5,537 nt of DNA from Fidelibacterota bacterium TCS55 (GTDB lineage Bacteria; Fidelibacterota; Marinisomatia; Marinisomatales; TCS55): positions 1-5,537 of the forward strand of contig CAJJBS010000071.1 in NCBI GenBank assembly GCA_905182385.1. The letters run 5' to 3'. Made by a program: the position numbers and the translations under genes. The notes under the pieces are model-generated. The model was not told the origin of the DNA and did no database searches. It was given only the letters and a program-made list of their open reading frames with translations. Shown here one piece after another: positions 1-5,537 of this stretch. How positions within the stretch are numbered: position 1 is the first letter of the stretch; the number at the start of each line of letters is the position of its first letter.

Positions 1-495
1 TATTGGGGAAAAAGCATTCTCAAATTTTTCTGGATGATCATTAAAATTAATAAATATAAAGCCTTCCCATTCTGCGATAGAAATTGAGTGAAGAGGATAA
101 TCTTCTTTATCAAAATTATTAACAGTATCCATATGAGGCGCTCCTATTAAGTCACCATCTAAATTATAAGTCCAACCATGGTAGCCGCATTGTATTGAGT
201 TTGAAAATTTTCCTGATAATTTATCACAAATTCGAGTGCCTCGGTGACGACAAACATTAGCATGAGCTTTTAAATTTCCGATAGAGTCTCTTAAAATAAT
301 TGCACTTTCAGTACTCATATTAAAAGTTTTATACTCACCATTTTTAGAAAGTTCAGAGGATCTACCAGCACAAATCCAATTATTTAGGAATATATTATCA
401 TACTCTTTTATGAGTATTTGTGGGTTCACATAGTAATCACGCTCTAAGGTGTGAGCGCCCTCTCTAAGTGTTTCTGCTGTTTTCTTAAAACTCAT
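1..495 (-). CDS. Rieske [2Fe-2S] oxygenase alpha subunit, N-terminal part (cut by left window edge)
   Basis: The frame opens at an ATG (495-493) and stays open for 165 codons to base 1, so the 3' part is missing. The protein starts MSFKKTAETL. It carries a complete Rieske cluster site: C82-x-H84 in VCRHRGT, then C103-x-x-H106 in CGYHGWTY, with 18 residues between H84 and C103. NNWICAGR near residue 40 and IGAPHM at 117-122 are also typical of ring-hydroxylating/betaine-type oxygenase alpha subunits. The family normally has 350-430 residues, with a mononuclear iron domain after the Rieske domain; that half lies outside the window. Such enzymes take electrons from a reductase and hydroxylate or N-demethylate a small substrate in the cytoplasm. 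The start overlaps the upstream stop as ATGA (492-495). AAAGG directly abuts the ATG and GAGAAG lies 10 bases upstream, so initiation is probably by translational coupling. The family call is firm. The substrate is unknown; a quaternary-amine demethylase is a guess from context. Confidence 0.93.
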   Translation of the reverse strand, partial: MSFKKTAETLREGAHTLERDYYVNPQILIKEYDNIFLNNWICAGRSSELSKNGEYKTFNMSTESAIILRDSIGNLKAHANVCRHRGTRICDKLSGKFSNSIQCGYHGWTYNLDGDLIGAPHMDTVNNFDKEDYPLHSISIAEWEGFIFINFNDHPEKFENAFSPI

Positions 496-2060
496 CCTTT
501 AAGAACTTCTCGTGCTGCATTAAATCCATTTGTTCCATGTAAACCTCCCCCAGGATGTGTGCCTGCTCCACAAAGATATAAGTTTTTAATTGGAGTTCTA
601 TATTGAGAAGAACTAATTGTTGGACGCATAAACATAAATTGATCAAGAGTCATTTCACCCTGATTTAAGTTTCCTTCCGTGAGTCCAAATTCTTTTTCCA
701 TATCTAGTGGTGAAATAACACTAGTATGTTTTATTATGGATCTAAAGCTTGGGATAACTTTTTCTAAGGTATTAATAACATTTGTTTTTAATTGATCTTT
801 TAATTGATCTGACCATTCAAGCCCTCTTAAATGGTAAGGAGCATATTGAACAGTAGCAGAAAGTACGTGCCTTCCATTAGGAGCAAAATCACTATTTAAT
901 AATGACGGTAAAACAAATTCCACATATGGATTCTCAGCAATACGGCCATATTTCACAGCATCGGATGCTCGTTCTAGATATTCGATTGATGGACTAATCG
1001 AAAAAATAGTTTTCATTTGATCATCTGAAACCCCATTAATCTTAGGAAGGTTGTTGAGGGCAAAATGTATTCGAGCAGTGCTTCCTCGATATCTAATATT
1101 CTTAAGCTGAGTTTTAAAGTCAGGACTAAGATTTGATGGCCCAACTAGATTTATAAATGTATTATTAGGGTCTAAGCCTGAAACAATTTGCTTTGAAATA
1201 ACTTGCTCTCCATCTTCAAGAGTTACACCAATACATCCACTATCATTCGTATCGATGGATATAACTTTTTTAGAAGTTTGAATTTCGGCACCATAGCTTT
1301 CAGCACAATCTTTTAAAGCGATGGCAAATCTTTCTGTACCGCCTTTAACAAATTGAGCATTATGAAAAACTCCATTTCCATGTACATGTTGATGTAAAAG
1401 ATTGTAGCCTGTTCCGGCTGCAAAAGGCCCAAATGATAAATGGTGAATTCCAGAAGAGGCAATTGAAGCTCGAAGCAATTCATTTTCAAACCATTCGTCA
1501 GCTAATTCTGGCATCATCATAGGAGCAACACGTAATAGATCTACAATACCGCGAGTACCATGCTTACTAATAGGTCCAAGCATAGATCTCATTCCTAAAA
1601 TTTCTTTTAGTCCAGCATTTGGTAAACTAGGAGGGGTTAATCCATACAATTTTTCTAAAAAGTGAGCTAGCTTTGAAATATAAGAACTAAACTCTTCCCA
1701 TTTTTTAGAATCATTCTTAGAATATCTAGCGATTGATTCAACTGTTTTAGAGTTCTTTTTATGAAAAGAAATATGCTTGTTATTCTCTCCGAGAGCAATC
1801 TTGAGAATTTCAGGTTGTTCTAATTCGAGTCCTTTAGTACTTAACTTTAGTAATTTTTCTAATCGAGGATCTATCCATTTAATAGTATCATTAAATACGT
1901 TACATTTATAACCAGGAGTAAATTCCATTGATGATGCCATCCCGCCAACTGTATTCCTAGATTCTAAAACAAGAGTACGCTTTCCTGCTTTACTTAAAAT
2001 AGAAGCAGTAGCTAAGCCATTTATTCCACCACCAATAACAATTACATCATAATTGTTCAT
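492..2060 (-). CDS. FAD-dependent oxidoreductase, phytoene-dehydrogenase-like/PYROXD2 group (second tandem copy)
   Basis: This 522-residue protein has an N-terminal Rossmann FAD site: IGGGINGL at 9-16, then the ribose-binding acidic residue E33 in LVLES. DEWFE lies at 188-192 and a GGTERFA block around 240-246. The C-terminal FAD-closing motif lies at 493-522 (CGAGTHPGGG, then GTNGFNAARE). Length and motifs match the COG1233/PYROXD2-like flavoproteins, whose substrates are mostly unknown; a cytoplasmic amine or C-C dehydrogenase/oxidase role is plausible. I prefer the ATG at 2060. It forms an ATGA overlap with the upstream stop and has AGGA 8 bases before it. A TTG at 2066 would add two residues but sits only 2 bases from that AGGA. 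The gene is paralogous to the one just upstream, and its stop overlaps the Rieske start. It differs from its twin in a His-rich stretch (H223, H225, H227, H233). Carotenoid desaturation is unlikely, since no other carotenoid gene is in view. Confidence 0.93.
   Translation of the reverse strand: MNNYDVIVIGGGINGLATASILSKAGKRTLVLESRNTVGGMASSMEFTPGYKCNVFNDTIKWIDPRLEKLLKLSTKGLELEQPEILKIALGENNKHISFHKKNSKTVESIARYSKNDSKKWEEFSSYISKLAHFLEKLYGLTPPSLPNAGLKEILGMRSMLGPISKHGTRGIVDLLRVAPMMMPELADEWFENELLRASIASSGIHHLSFGPFAAGTGYNLLHQHVHGNGVFHNAQFVKGGTERFAIALKDCAESYGAEIQTSKKVISIDTNDSGCIGVTLEDGEQVISKQIVSGLDPNNTFINLVGPSNLSPDFKTQLKNIRYRGSTARIHFALNNLPKINGVSDDQMKTIFSISPSIEYLERASDAVKYGRIAENPYVEFVLPSLLNSDFAPNGRHVLSATVQYAPYHLRGLEWSDQLKDQLKTNVINTLEKVIPSFRSIIKHTSVISPLDMEKEFGLTEGNLNQGEMTLDQFMFMRPTISSSQYRTPIKNLYLCGAGTHPGGGLHGTNGFNAAREVLKG
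786..810 (-). repeat. Perfect 12-base tandem duplication inside the second FAD gene
   Basis: The 12-base unit tttaattgatct occurs twice back to back (787-798 and 799-810), with one extra matching base at 786. The period is a multiple of three, so the frame is kept, and it gives DQLKDQLK in the protein. The paralogous enzyme has DDQKREDFGD at the matching place with nearly the same length, so the repeat has not lengthened the protein by a whole unit. It may be a chance result of AT-rich coding or a small slippage event. Confidence 0.6.
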
Positions 2061-3640
2061 CGCCAAATTCCTAGAATCTTTTTTGCCGCCATTTCACCAG
2101 GTGAGCCTGTTATTCCTCCTCCAGGATGAGTTCCAGATCCACATTGGAAATAATTTTTAATTGGTGTTGTATAATCGGCCCATTTCACAGCCGGGCGTAG
2201 AGAGAATAACTGTTGAAGTGTTAATTCACCATGGAAAATATTACCTTCAGTTAAACCAAATGTTGACTCTAAATCCGCAGGTGTTAGTACTTGACGGTGC
2301 AAAATAATATCTTTGATATTTGGAGCATATCTTGCGATAGTATTTATTACTGCATCGCCAAAATCTTCTCTTTTTTGATCATCCCATCCTCCATTGAGAT
2401 GATAAGGAGCATATTGAACAAAACATGACATAACATGTTTGCCAGGAGGCGCCATATCAGGATCTAAAACTGAAGGAAGAATAATATCCATAAAGGGTGC
2501 TTCTGAAAAATTCCCATATTTTGCATCATCATATGCTTTTTCTAAATGATCATAGGATGGACTTATAGAGATTGCACCACGTAAATGGTGTCCATCTCCA
2601 GGAAGACAGGTAAAATTAGGCAATGCATCTAATGCTAAATTAACTTTTCCTGAAGACCCACGAATTCTAAAATTTTTAATAGCAGAGACAAAATCTGAAG
2701 GTAAATCTGGTTCATCTAACATTTTTAAAAACGTAAGCTTTGGGTCCAAGCCAGATATAACAATATTTGAATTGTATTCATCGCCATTCTCTAGAGCAAC
2801 ACCCACTGCGCGACCATTTTTTACAATAACTTTTGCAACTGAAGCTTCAGTCATTATATCAACTCCAAAATGTTCTGCAGATCTTGCAATCGCCATGCTT
2901 ACAGCACCAGTGCCACCTCTTTGAAAACCCCAAGCTCTAAAAGCACCATCAATATCACCCATGTAATGGTGAAGCATTACATAAGCAGAACCGGGTGAGC
3001 GAGGCCCCATAAATGTTCCAATTATTCCGCTTGCAGCCATTGTTGCTTTTAATGGTTCGTATTCAAACCATTCATCTAAAAAATCTGCTGAACTCATAGT
3101 CATAAGTTTTGTTAAATACTCAAATTGTTTTGAAGTCAGAGATTTAACATGGTCTAATATTTTTTTTGTAGCTGAAATATCTGACAATGAAGGTCTAATA
3201 GGATTTGGTGCAATAGTTTCTAGGATGGGTCTTACAGCCATTCCTATTTGACTCATTGCAGGTCCAAATCTCATATAATTTTCAGCATCTTTTTTTGAAT
3301 GACGTGCAATCTCACGATATGTTTGATCTGCGTCTGCTGTTCGAATTAGATAATCATTGTCTAATGGCGTCAAAGTGCTTTCCAAAGGTAGTAGCTCTAG
3401 GCCAAACTTTGGAAGCATGAGCTCTCGCATAACATTTGACTTCATTAAACTTACTACATAAGAGCAAACTGAAAATTTAAATCCTGGAAAAACTTCTTCT
3501 GTTACTGCTGCTCCTCCTAAAACATGTCGTCTTTCAAGAACTAAAACCTTCTTCCCCGCACGTCCCAAGTAAGCTGCCGCAGTCAATCCATTGTGACCAC
3601 CACCAATAACAATTGCATCATAATTTTTTATTTTGGACAA
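2057..3640 (-). CDS. FAD-dependent oxidoreductase, phytoene-dehydrogenase-like/PYROXD2 group (first tandem copy)
   Basis: This 527-residue protein has the dinucleotide site IGGGHNGL at 12-19 and E36 in LVLERR for the FAD ribose. GGAAVTEE follows at 42-49, DEWFE at 189-193 and GGTGAVS at 242-248. The C-terminal FAD motif lies at 496-527 (CGSGTHPGGG, then GSPGEMAAKK). This is the classic architecture of the PYROXD2-like branch of COG1233. The reaction is an unassigned FAD-linked oxidation, probably cytoplasmic as no signal peptide is seen. The start is TTG at 3640: no ATG or GTG lies in frame between the upstream stop codon (near 3689-3691) and the Rossmann motif, and AAGGA sits 7 bases before the TTG. 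The first 13 bases overlap the end of the GcvT-like gene in another frame, and the last four overlap the next gene. The protein aligns nearly end to end with its downstream neighbour, best over the last 180 residues (ISPS, QYAPYHL, FGLTEGN, CG-GTHPGGG). A two-subunit flavoprotein is possible but unproven. Confidence 0.93.
   Translation of the reverse strand: MSKIKNYDAIVIGGGHNGLTAAAYLGRAGKKVLVLERRHVLGGAAVTEEVFPGFKFSVCSYVVSLMKSNVMRELMLPKFGLELLPLESTLTPLDNDYLIRTADADQTYREIARHSKKDAENYMRFGPAMSQIGMAVRPILETIAPNPIRPSLSDISATKKILDHVKSLTSKQFEYLTKLMTMSSADFLDEWFEYEPLKATMAASGIIGTFMGPRSPGSAYVMLHHYMGDIDGAFRAWGFQRGGTGAVSMAIARSAEHFGVDIMTEASVAKVIVKNGRAVGVALENGDEYNSNIVISGLDPKLTFLKMLDEPDLPSDFVSAIKNFRIRGSSGKVNLALDALPNFTCLPGDGHHLRGAISISPSYDHLEKAYDDAKYGNFSEAPFMDIILPSVLDPDMAPPGKHVMSCFVQYAPYHLNGGWDDQKREDFGDAVINTIARYAPNIKDIILHRQVLTPADLESTFGLTEGNIFHGELTLQQLFSLRPAVKWADYTTPIKNYFQCGSGTHPGGGITGSPGEMAAKKILGIWR
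2069..2072 (-). promoter_or_regulatory. Shine-Dalgarno site deciding the ATG start of the second FAD oxidoreductase
   Basis: The minus strand reads AGGA, 8 bases before the ATG at 2060 but only 2 bases before the alternative TTG at 2066. This spacing, with the ATGA stop/start overlap, favours the ATG. The site lies within the final codons of the upstream FAD gene. Confidence 0.6.
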
Positions 3641-4857
3641 GAGCGCTTCCTTTCTGGATTGAAAAAAGGAGTTTTTACAACAGTTGCTTTAGTTAATTTT
3701 CTGAAGTGTTCTACTTTTAACTCAAACATTAATTCGGAACCTTCTTTAGCATATTTAGATTTAACATGAGCCAAAGCAATATAGCGTTTAAGAAGAGGAG
3801 ACCAAGTTCCACTAGTAGCATAGCCAATTTGTTGATTATTATTATATAGCGGTGTGCTTGTTCGCCATGCTGTAGATGGTAGCCCGGGAGCTAAGCCGGC
3901 ATCTCTATAATGTTTTTCAAATCCGGGCCATTCTATTTCAATTCCTACAAAACTCCAGCCTGAGTTGTTATTTAGTTCATTAAGTAAGGGCATTTTTCCT
4001 ATAAAATTTTTCTTTTTAAGTTTGACAGCCCAACCTAATCCTAGCTCATAGGGTGAGGATTTTCTAGCTTCAATTAAAGCATGGCGAGTCGATATGTAAT
4101 CGACATCTAAAAGAATAAGACCAGCTTCAATTCTAGCTATATCTAATGCGTGAAGGCCGGTTGGAGTAATTCCAAAAGTTTTACCTTTATCAATTAGAAT
4201 ATCCCAAATAGTTAAAGCATCTTTTGGATCCATCCATATTTCATACCCGAGATCCCCTGTATATCCAGTTCTTGAAATGGTTACTGGAATATTTTTGAAA
4301 GTCGTATCCATCATCCAAAAAAACTTCAGGCTATCTAAAGATTTAGATGAAGCTGAGTTTAGTATTGCACGAGAGTTTGGACCCTGAAGAGCGAGTGCGG
4401 CAGTCGAATAAGAGTCATCTTTTATAGTTACATCCATACCAGTAGAGTTACTTTCAATCCATTCTAAATTTGGCTCTGCGCTCGTAATTCTAAATTTGTT
4501 TTCAGAAAGTCGTTGTACTGTCCCATCATCAATAACTTTACCATACTCATCACACCATGGTGTATACATCACTTGACCTACTTTGCAAATAGCAATATTT
4601 CGGGTCACTAATATATCTAATAGAATTTGTGAGTCAGGCCCCTCAACAATATATTTTTTTAATGGTGAAATATCTAACAAGGCTGCTTTTGTTCGAATTG
4701 CAAAATATTCATTTTCATGAGTCAACTCATAACTAGTAGCAGCAAGATGGCCAGCCCATCTTCGCCATTCTTGAGATTCATTTAATTTAGAGGTTCGTTC
4801 GAAAAAAGGAGAGAGTTTAAGCTGTGTGTTCGCAGTGAACTTATTTTCATAAAACAA
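3628..4857 (-). CDS. Stand-alone GcvT-family protein (aminomethyltransferase fold, probable tetrahydrofolate-dependent)
   Basis: This 409-residue protein shows the GcvT folate-binding domain. SPFFERT lies at 16-22, AALLDISPLKKY at 58-69, YTPWCDEYGKVIDDGTV at 98-114, ALQGPNSRAIL at 155-165 and TGYTGDLGYEI at 197-207. ARIEAGLILLDVDY at 241-254 and a C-terminal beta-barrel domain follow (IGYATSG 344-350, to about 400). GcvT-fold proteins bind tetrahydrofolate and accept one-carbon units from glycine, sarcosine, dimethylglycine or sulfonium compounds. No gcvH or gcvP is in view, and the N-terminal WRRWAGHLAA block marks a paralogous branch; housekeeping glycine cleavage is therefore less likely than a dedicated demethylation or carbon-transfer step. 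The usual GYTGE is GYTGD here. The start is TTG at 4857: no stronger in-frame codon lies between the upstream TAG (4881-4879) and the conserved region, and only a weak GAG precedes it. It begins two bases after the hydrolase stop, so coupling is likely. Fold certain; substrate unknown. Confidence 0.9.
   Translation of the reverse strand: MFYENKFTANTQLKLSPFFERTSKLNESQEWRRWAGHLAATSYELTHENEYFAIRTKAALLDISPLKKYIVEGPDSQILLDILVTRNIAICKVGQVMYTPWCDEYGKVIDDGTVQRLSENKFRITSAEPNLEWIESNSTGMDVTIKDDSYSTAALALQGPNSRAILNSASSKSLDSLKFFWMMDTTFKNIPVTISRTGYTGDLGYEIWMDPKDALTIWDILIDKGKTFGITPTGLHALDIARIEAGLILLDVDYISTRHALIEARKSSPYELGLGWAVKLKKKNFIGKMPLLNELNNNSGWSFVGIEIEWPGFEKHYRDAGLAPGLPSTAWRTSTPLYNNNQQIGYATSGTWSPLLKRYIALAHVKSKYAKEGSELMFELKVEHFRKLTKATVVKTPFFNPERKRSCPK
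3646..3652 (-). promoter_or_regulatory. Shine-Dalgarno site for the first FAD oxidoreductase (supports TTG start)
   Basis: Read on the minus strand the site is AAGGAAG, a near-ideal Shine-Dalgarno sequence; from its AAGGA core to the TTG at 3640 is 7 bases. It lies inside the last codons of the GcvT-like gene and is what decides for a TTG start, since no ATG is available in frame. Confidence 0.75.
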
Positions 4858-4859
4858 TA

Positions 4860-5537
4860 TTATAATCTCATAAAAGGTCTAGTTAAGCAAGTTGGGCCAC
4901 CAGAGCCCTTAATTGATATTTCACTGCCATCATATGTGTGAACCTGAACGTTCTCAGCTTCAAGTCTCTTCTGGGTAATTGGATTATTATTAATCATAAT
5001 TACATTTTTCGGTGAAATTGCTAAGACATTGCATCCCATAGAATTGTATTCTTCATCTGGGACTTCAATCAATTTAATTCCTCGTCCTAGTAAATATTCT
5101 CTAAATGATACCGGTAATAACTTGGAATATACCAGATATAGATCGGAGTCAATTGGCGAAACATTACTCATCAAATGAAGGCAATCAGCAGGGCCGGTCC
5201 AATGAGGAAGAGGCACAGTAATAACGTTATCAACATCGCTATTCAATAAATATTTAAACTGATTTATTCCTTCAGCATTTGTTCTATATCCTTCACCAAC
5301 AGCTACGGTTCTTTCATCAATCCAAACTACATCTCCACCTTCTAATGTACCTGGAGATCTAATTTGACCAAGTATGGGTACGTTAATTGAACTAAAGTAG
5401 GAAGCAATTGCTTTAGTTTCAGTTTGCCTATCTATTTTCCCCATATTTGAAAGAATAACACCGCTATTTGTGACAACACATGGATCGTGAGTGTAAATTG
5501 AATCTAGAGAGGTATCATCATCTATGGGCAGAAAATG
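4860..5537 (-). CDS. Dimethylargininase/arginine deiminase-fold hydrolase, N-terminus cut by right window edge
   Basis: The frame is open from the stop at 4860 through the right edge, giving 226 visible residues. It does not start at the ATG at 5444, because family-like sequence continues upstream: an IYTHDP segment, then VVTNSGVIL. Counting from that internal Met, the guanidine-hydrolase catalytic set is visible: E35 in TLEGGD, H90 in CLHLMS and the nucleophile C186 in GGPTCLTRP. RTNAEG at 54-59 and EVPDEE at 127-132 also fit. This is the amidinotransferase/DDAH superfamily (Pfam PF02274 type), which cleaves the guanidino carbon through a Cys-thiouronium intermediate, for example dimethylarginine to citrulline plus dimethylamine, or arginine to citrulline plus ammonia. 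The CLTRP ending and 'HWTGPADCLHL' arrangement look more like dimethylargininase-type proteins than classical arginine deiminase, but a different guanidino or ureido substrate is possible. Probably 50-80 residues are missing. It is the first visible gene of the operon; promoter and true start lie outside. Confidence 0.9.
   Translation of the reverse strand, partial: HFLPIDDDTSLDSIYTHDPCVVTNSGVILSNMGKIDRQTETKAIASYFSSINVPILGQIRSPGTLEGGDVVWIDERTVAVGEGYRTNAEGINQFKYLLNSDVDNVITVPLPHWTGPADCLHLMSNVSPIDSDLYLVYSKLLPVSFREYLLGRGIKLIEVPDEEYNSMGCNVLAISPKNVIMINNNPITQKRLEAENVQVHTYDGSEISIKGSGGPTCLTRPFMRL

Noticed and set aside
2061..2066. TTG start at 2066 for the second FAD gene (two extra residues).
   Set aside because: AGGA would be only 2 bases away; the ATG at 2060 has 8-base spacing and makes an ATGA overlap like that at 492-495.
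492..3640. Carotenoid biosynthesis (CrtI-type phytoene desaturases).
   Set aside because: The proteins belong to the wider phytoene-dehydrogenase-like superfamily, but no other carotenoid gene is nearby and the neighbours suggest amine or one-carbon chemistry.
4782..4850. Short minus-strand ORF from the ATG at 4850, about 22 codons, overlapping the GcvT-like start.
   Set aside because: It runs out of frame inside the GcvT-like gene, soon meets a stop and shows no recognisable content.
3628..4857. Housekeeping glycine cleavage T protein.
   Set aside because: No gcvH or gcvP is adjacent, and the N-terminal block and GYTGD variant differ from the usual T protein. Not fully excluded.
4860..5444. 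Treating the hydrolase as a complete 194-residue gene starting at the ATG at 5444.
   Set aside because: The frame stays open to the right edge and the upstream residues (IYTHDP, VVTNSGVIL) match the family, so the Met is internal and the gene is partial.
1..5537. Promoters, terminators, tRNA/rRNA genes, CRISPR arrays, insertion sequences or plus-strand genes.
   Set aside because: No intergenic room exists between the five genes, and I saw no long inverted repeats, spaced repeat arrays, RNA-like blocks or convincing plus-strand coding frame.

Overview
The window holds five genes, all on the minus strand and packed end to end with gaps or overlaps of only a few bases. It therefore looks like the middle of one polycistronic operon read from right to left, cut at both window edges. 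In transcription order it contains: the C-terminal two thirds or more of a dimethylargininase/arginine-deiminase-fold hydrolase (runs off the right edge); a stand-alone GcvT-family protein (aminomethyltransferase fold); two tandem, diverged FAD-dependent oxidoreductases of the phytoene-dehydrogenase-like/PYROXD2 group; and the N-terminal 165 residues of a Rieske non-heme iron oxygenase alpha subunit (runs off the left edge).

The DNA is AT-rich: three 60-base lines counted by hand gave 33-40 % G+C. It has bacterial Shine-Dalgarno sites, two TTG starts and two ATGA stop/start overlaps. These gene families, tight spacing and AT-rich composition would suit a streamlined marine proteobacterium (an alphaproteobacterium is my first guess). 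That is an impression; nothing here is a taxonomic marker.

Layout: 5537-4860 hydrolase with visible catalytic Glu, His and Cys; 2 bases; 4857-3628 GcvT-like gene; 13-base overlap; 3640-2057 first FAD enzyme; 4-base overlap; 2060-492 second FAD enzyme; 4-base overlap; 495-1 Rieske oxygenase. No intergenic stretch is long enough for a promoter or terminator, and I saw no RNA gene, mobile element or CRISPR array.

Working model (inference): the set reads as a catabolic pathway for an N-methylated or guanidino/amino compound. Rieske oxygenases of the betaine/carnitine type cleave C-N bonds or demethylate, GcvT-fold proteins move one-carbon units to tetrahydrofolate, DDAH-fold enzymes hydrolyse guanidino groups, and the two flavoproteins would oxidise an intermediate. 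The substrate cannot be read from the sequence. The combination is the most interesting thing in the window.
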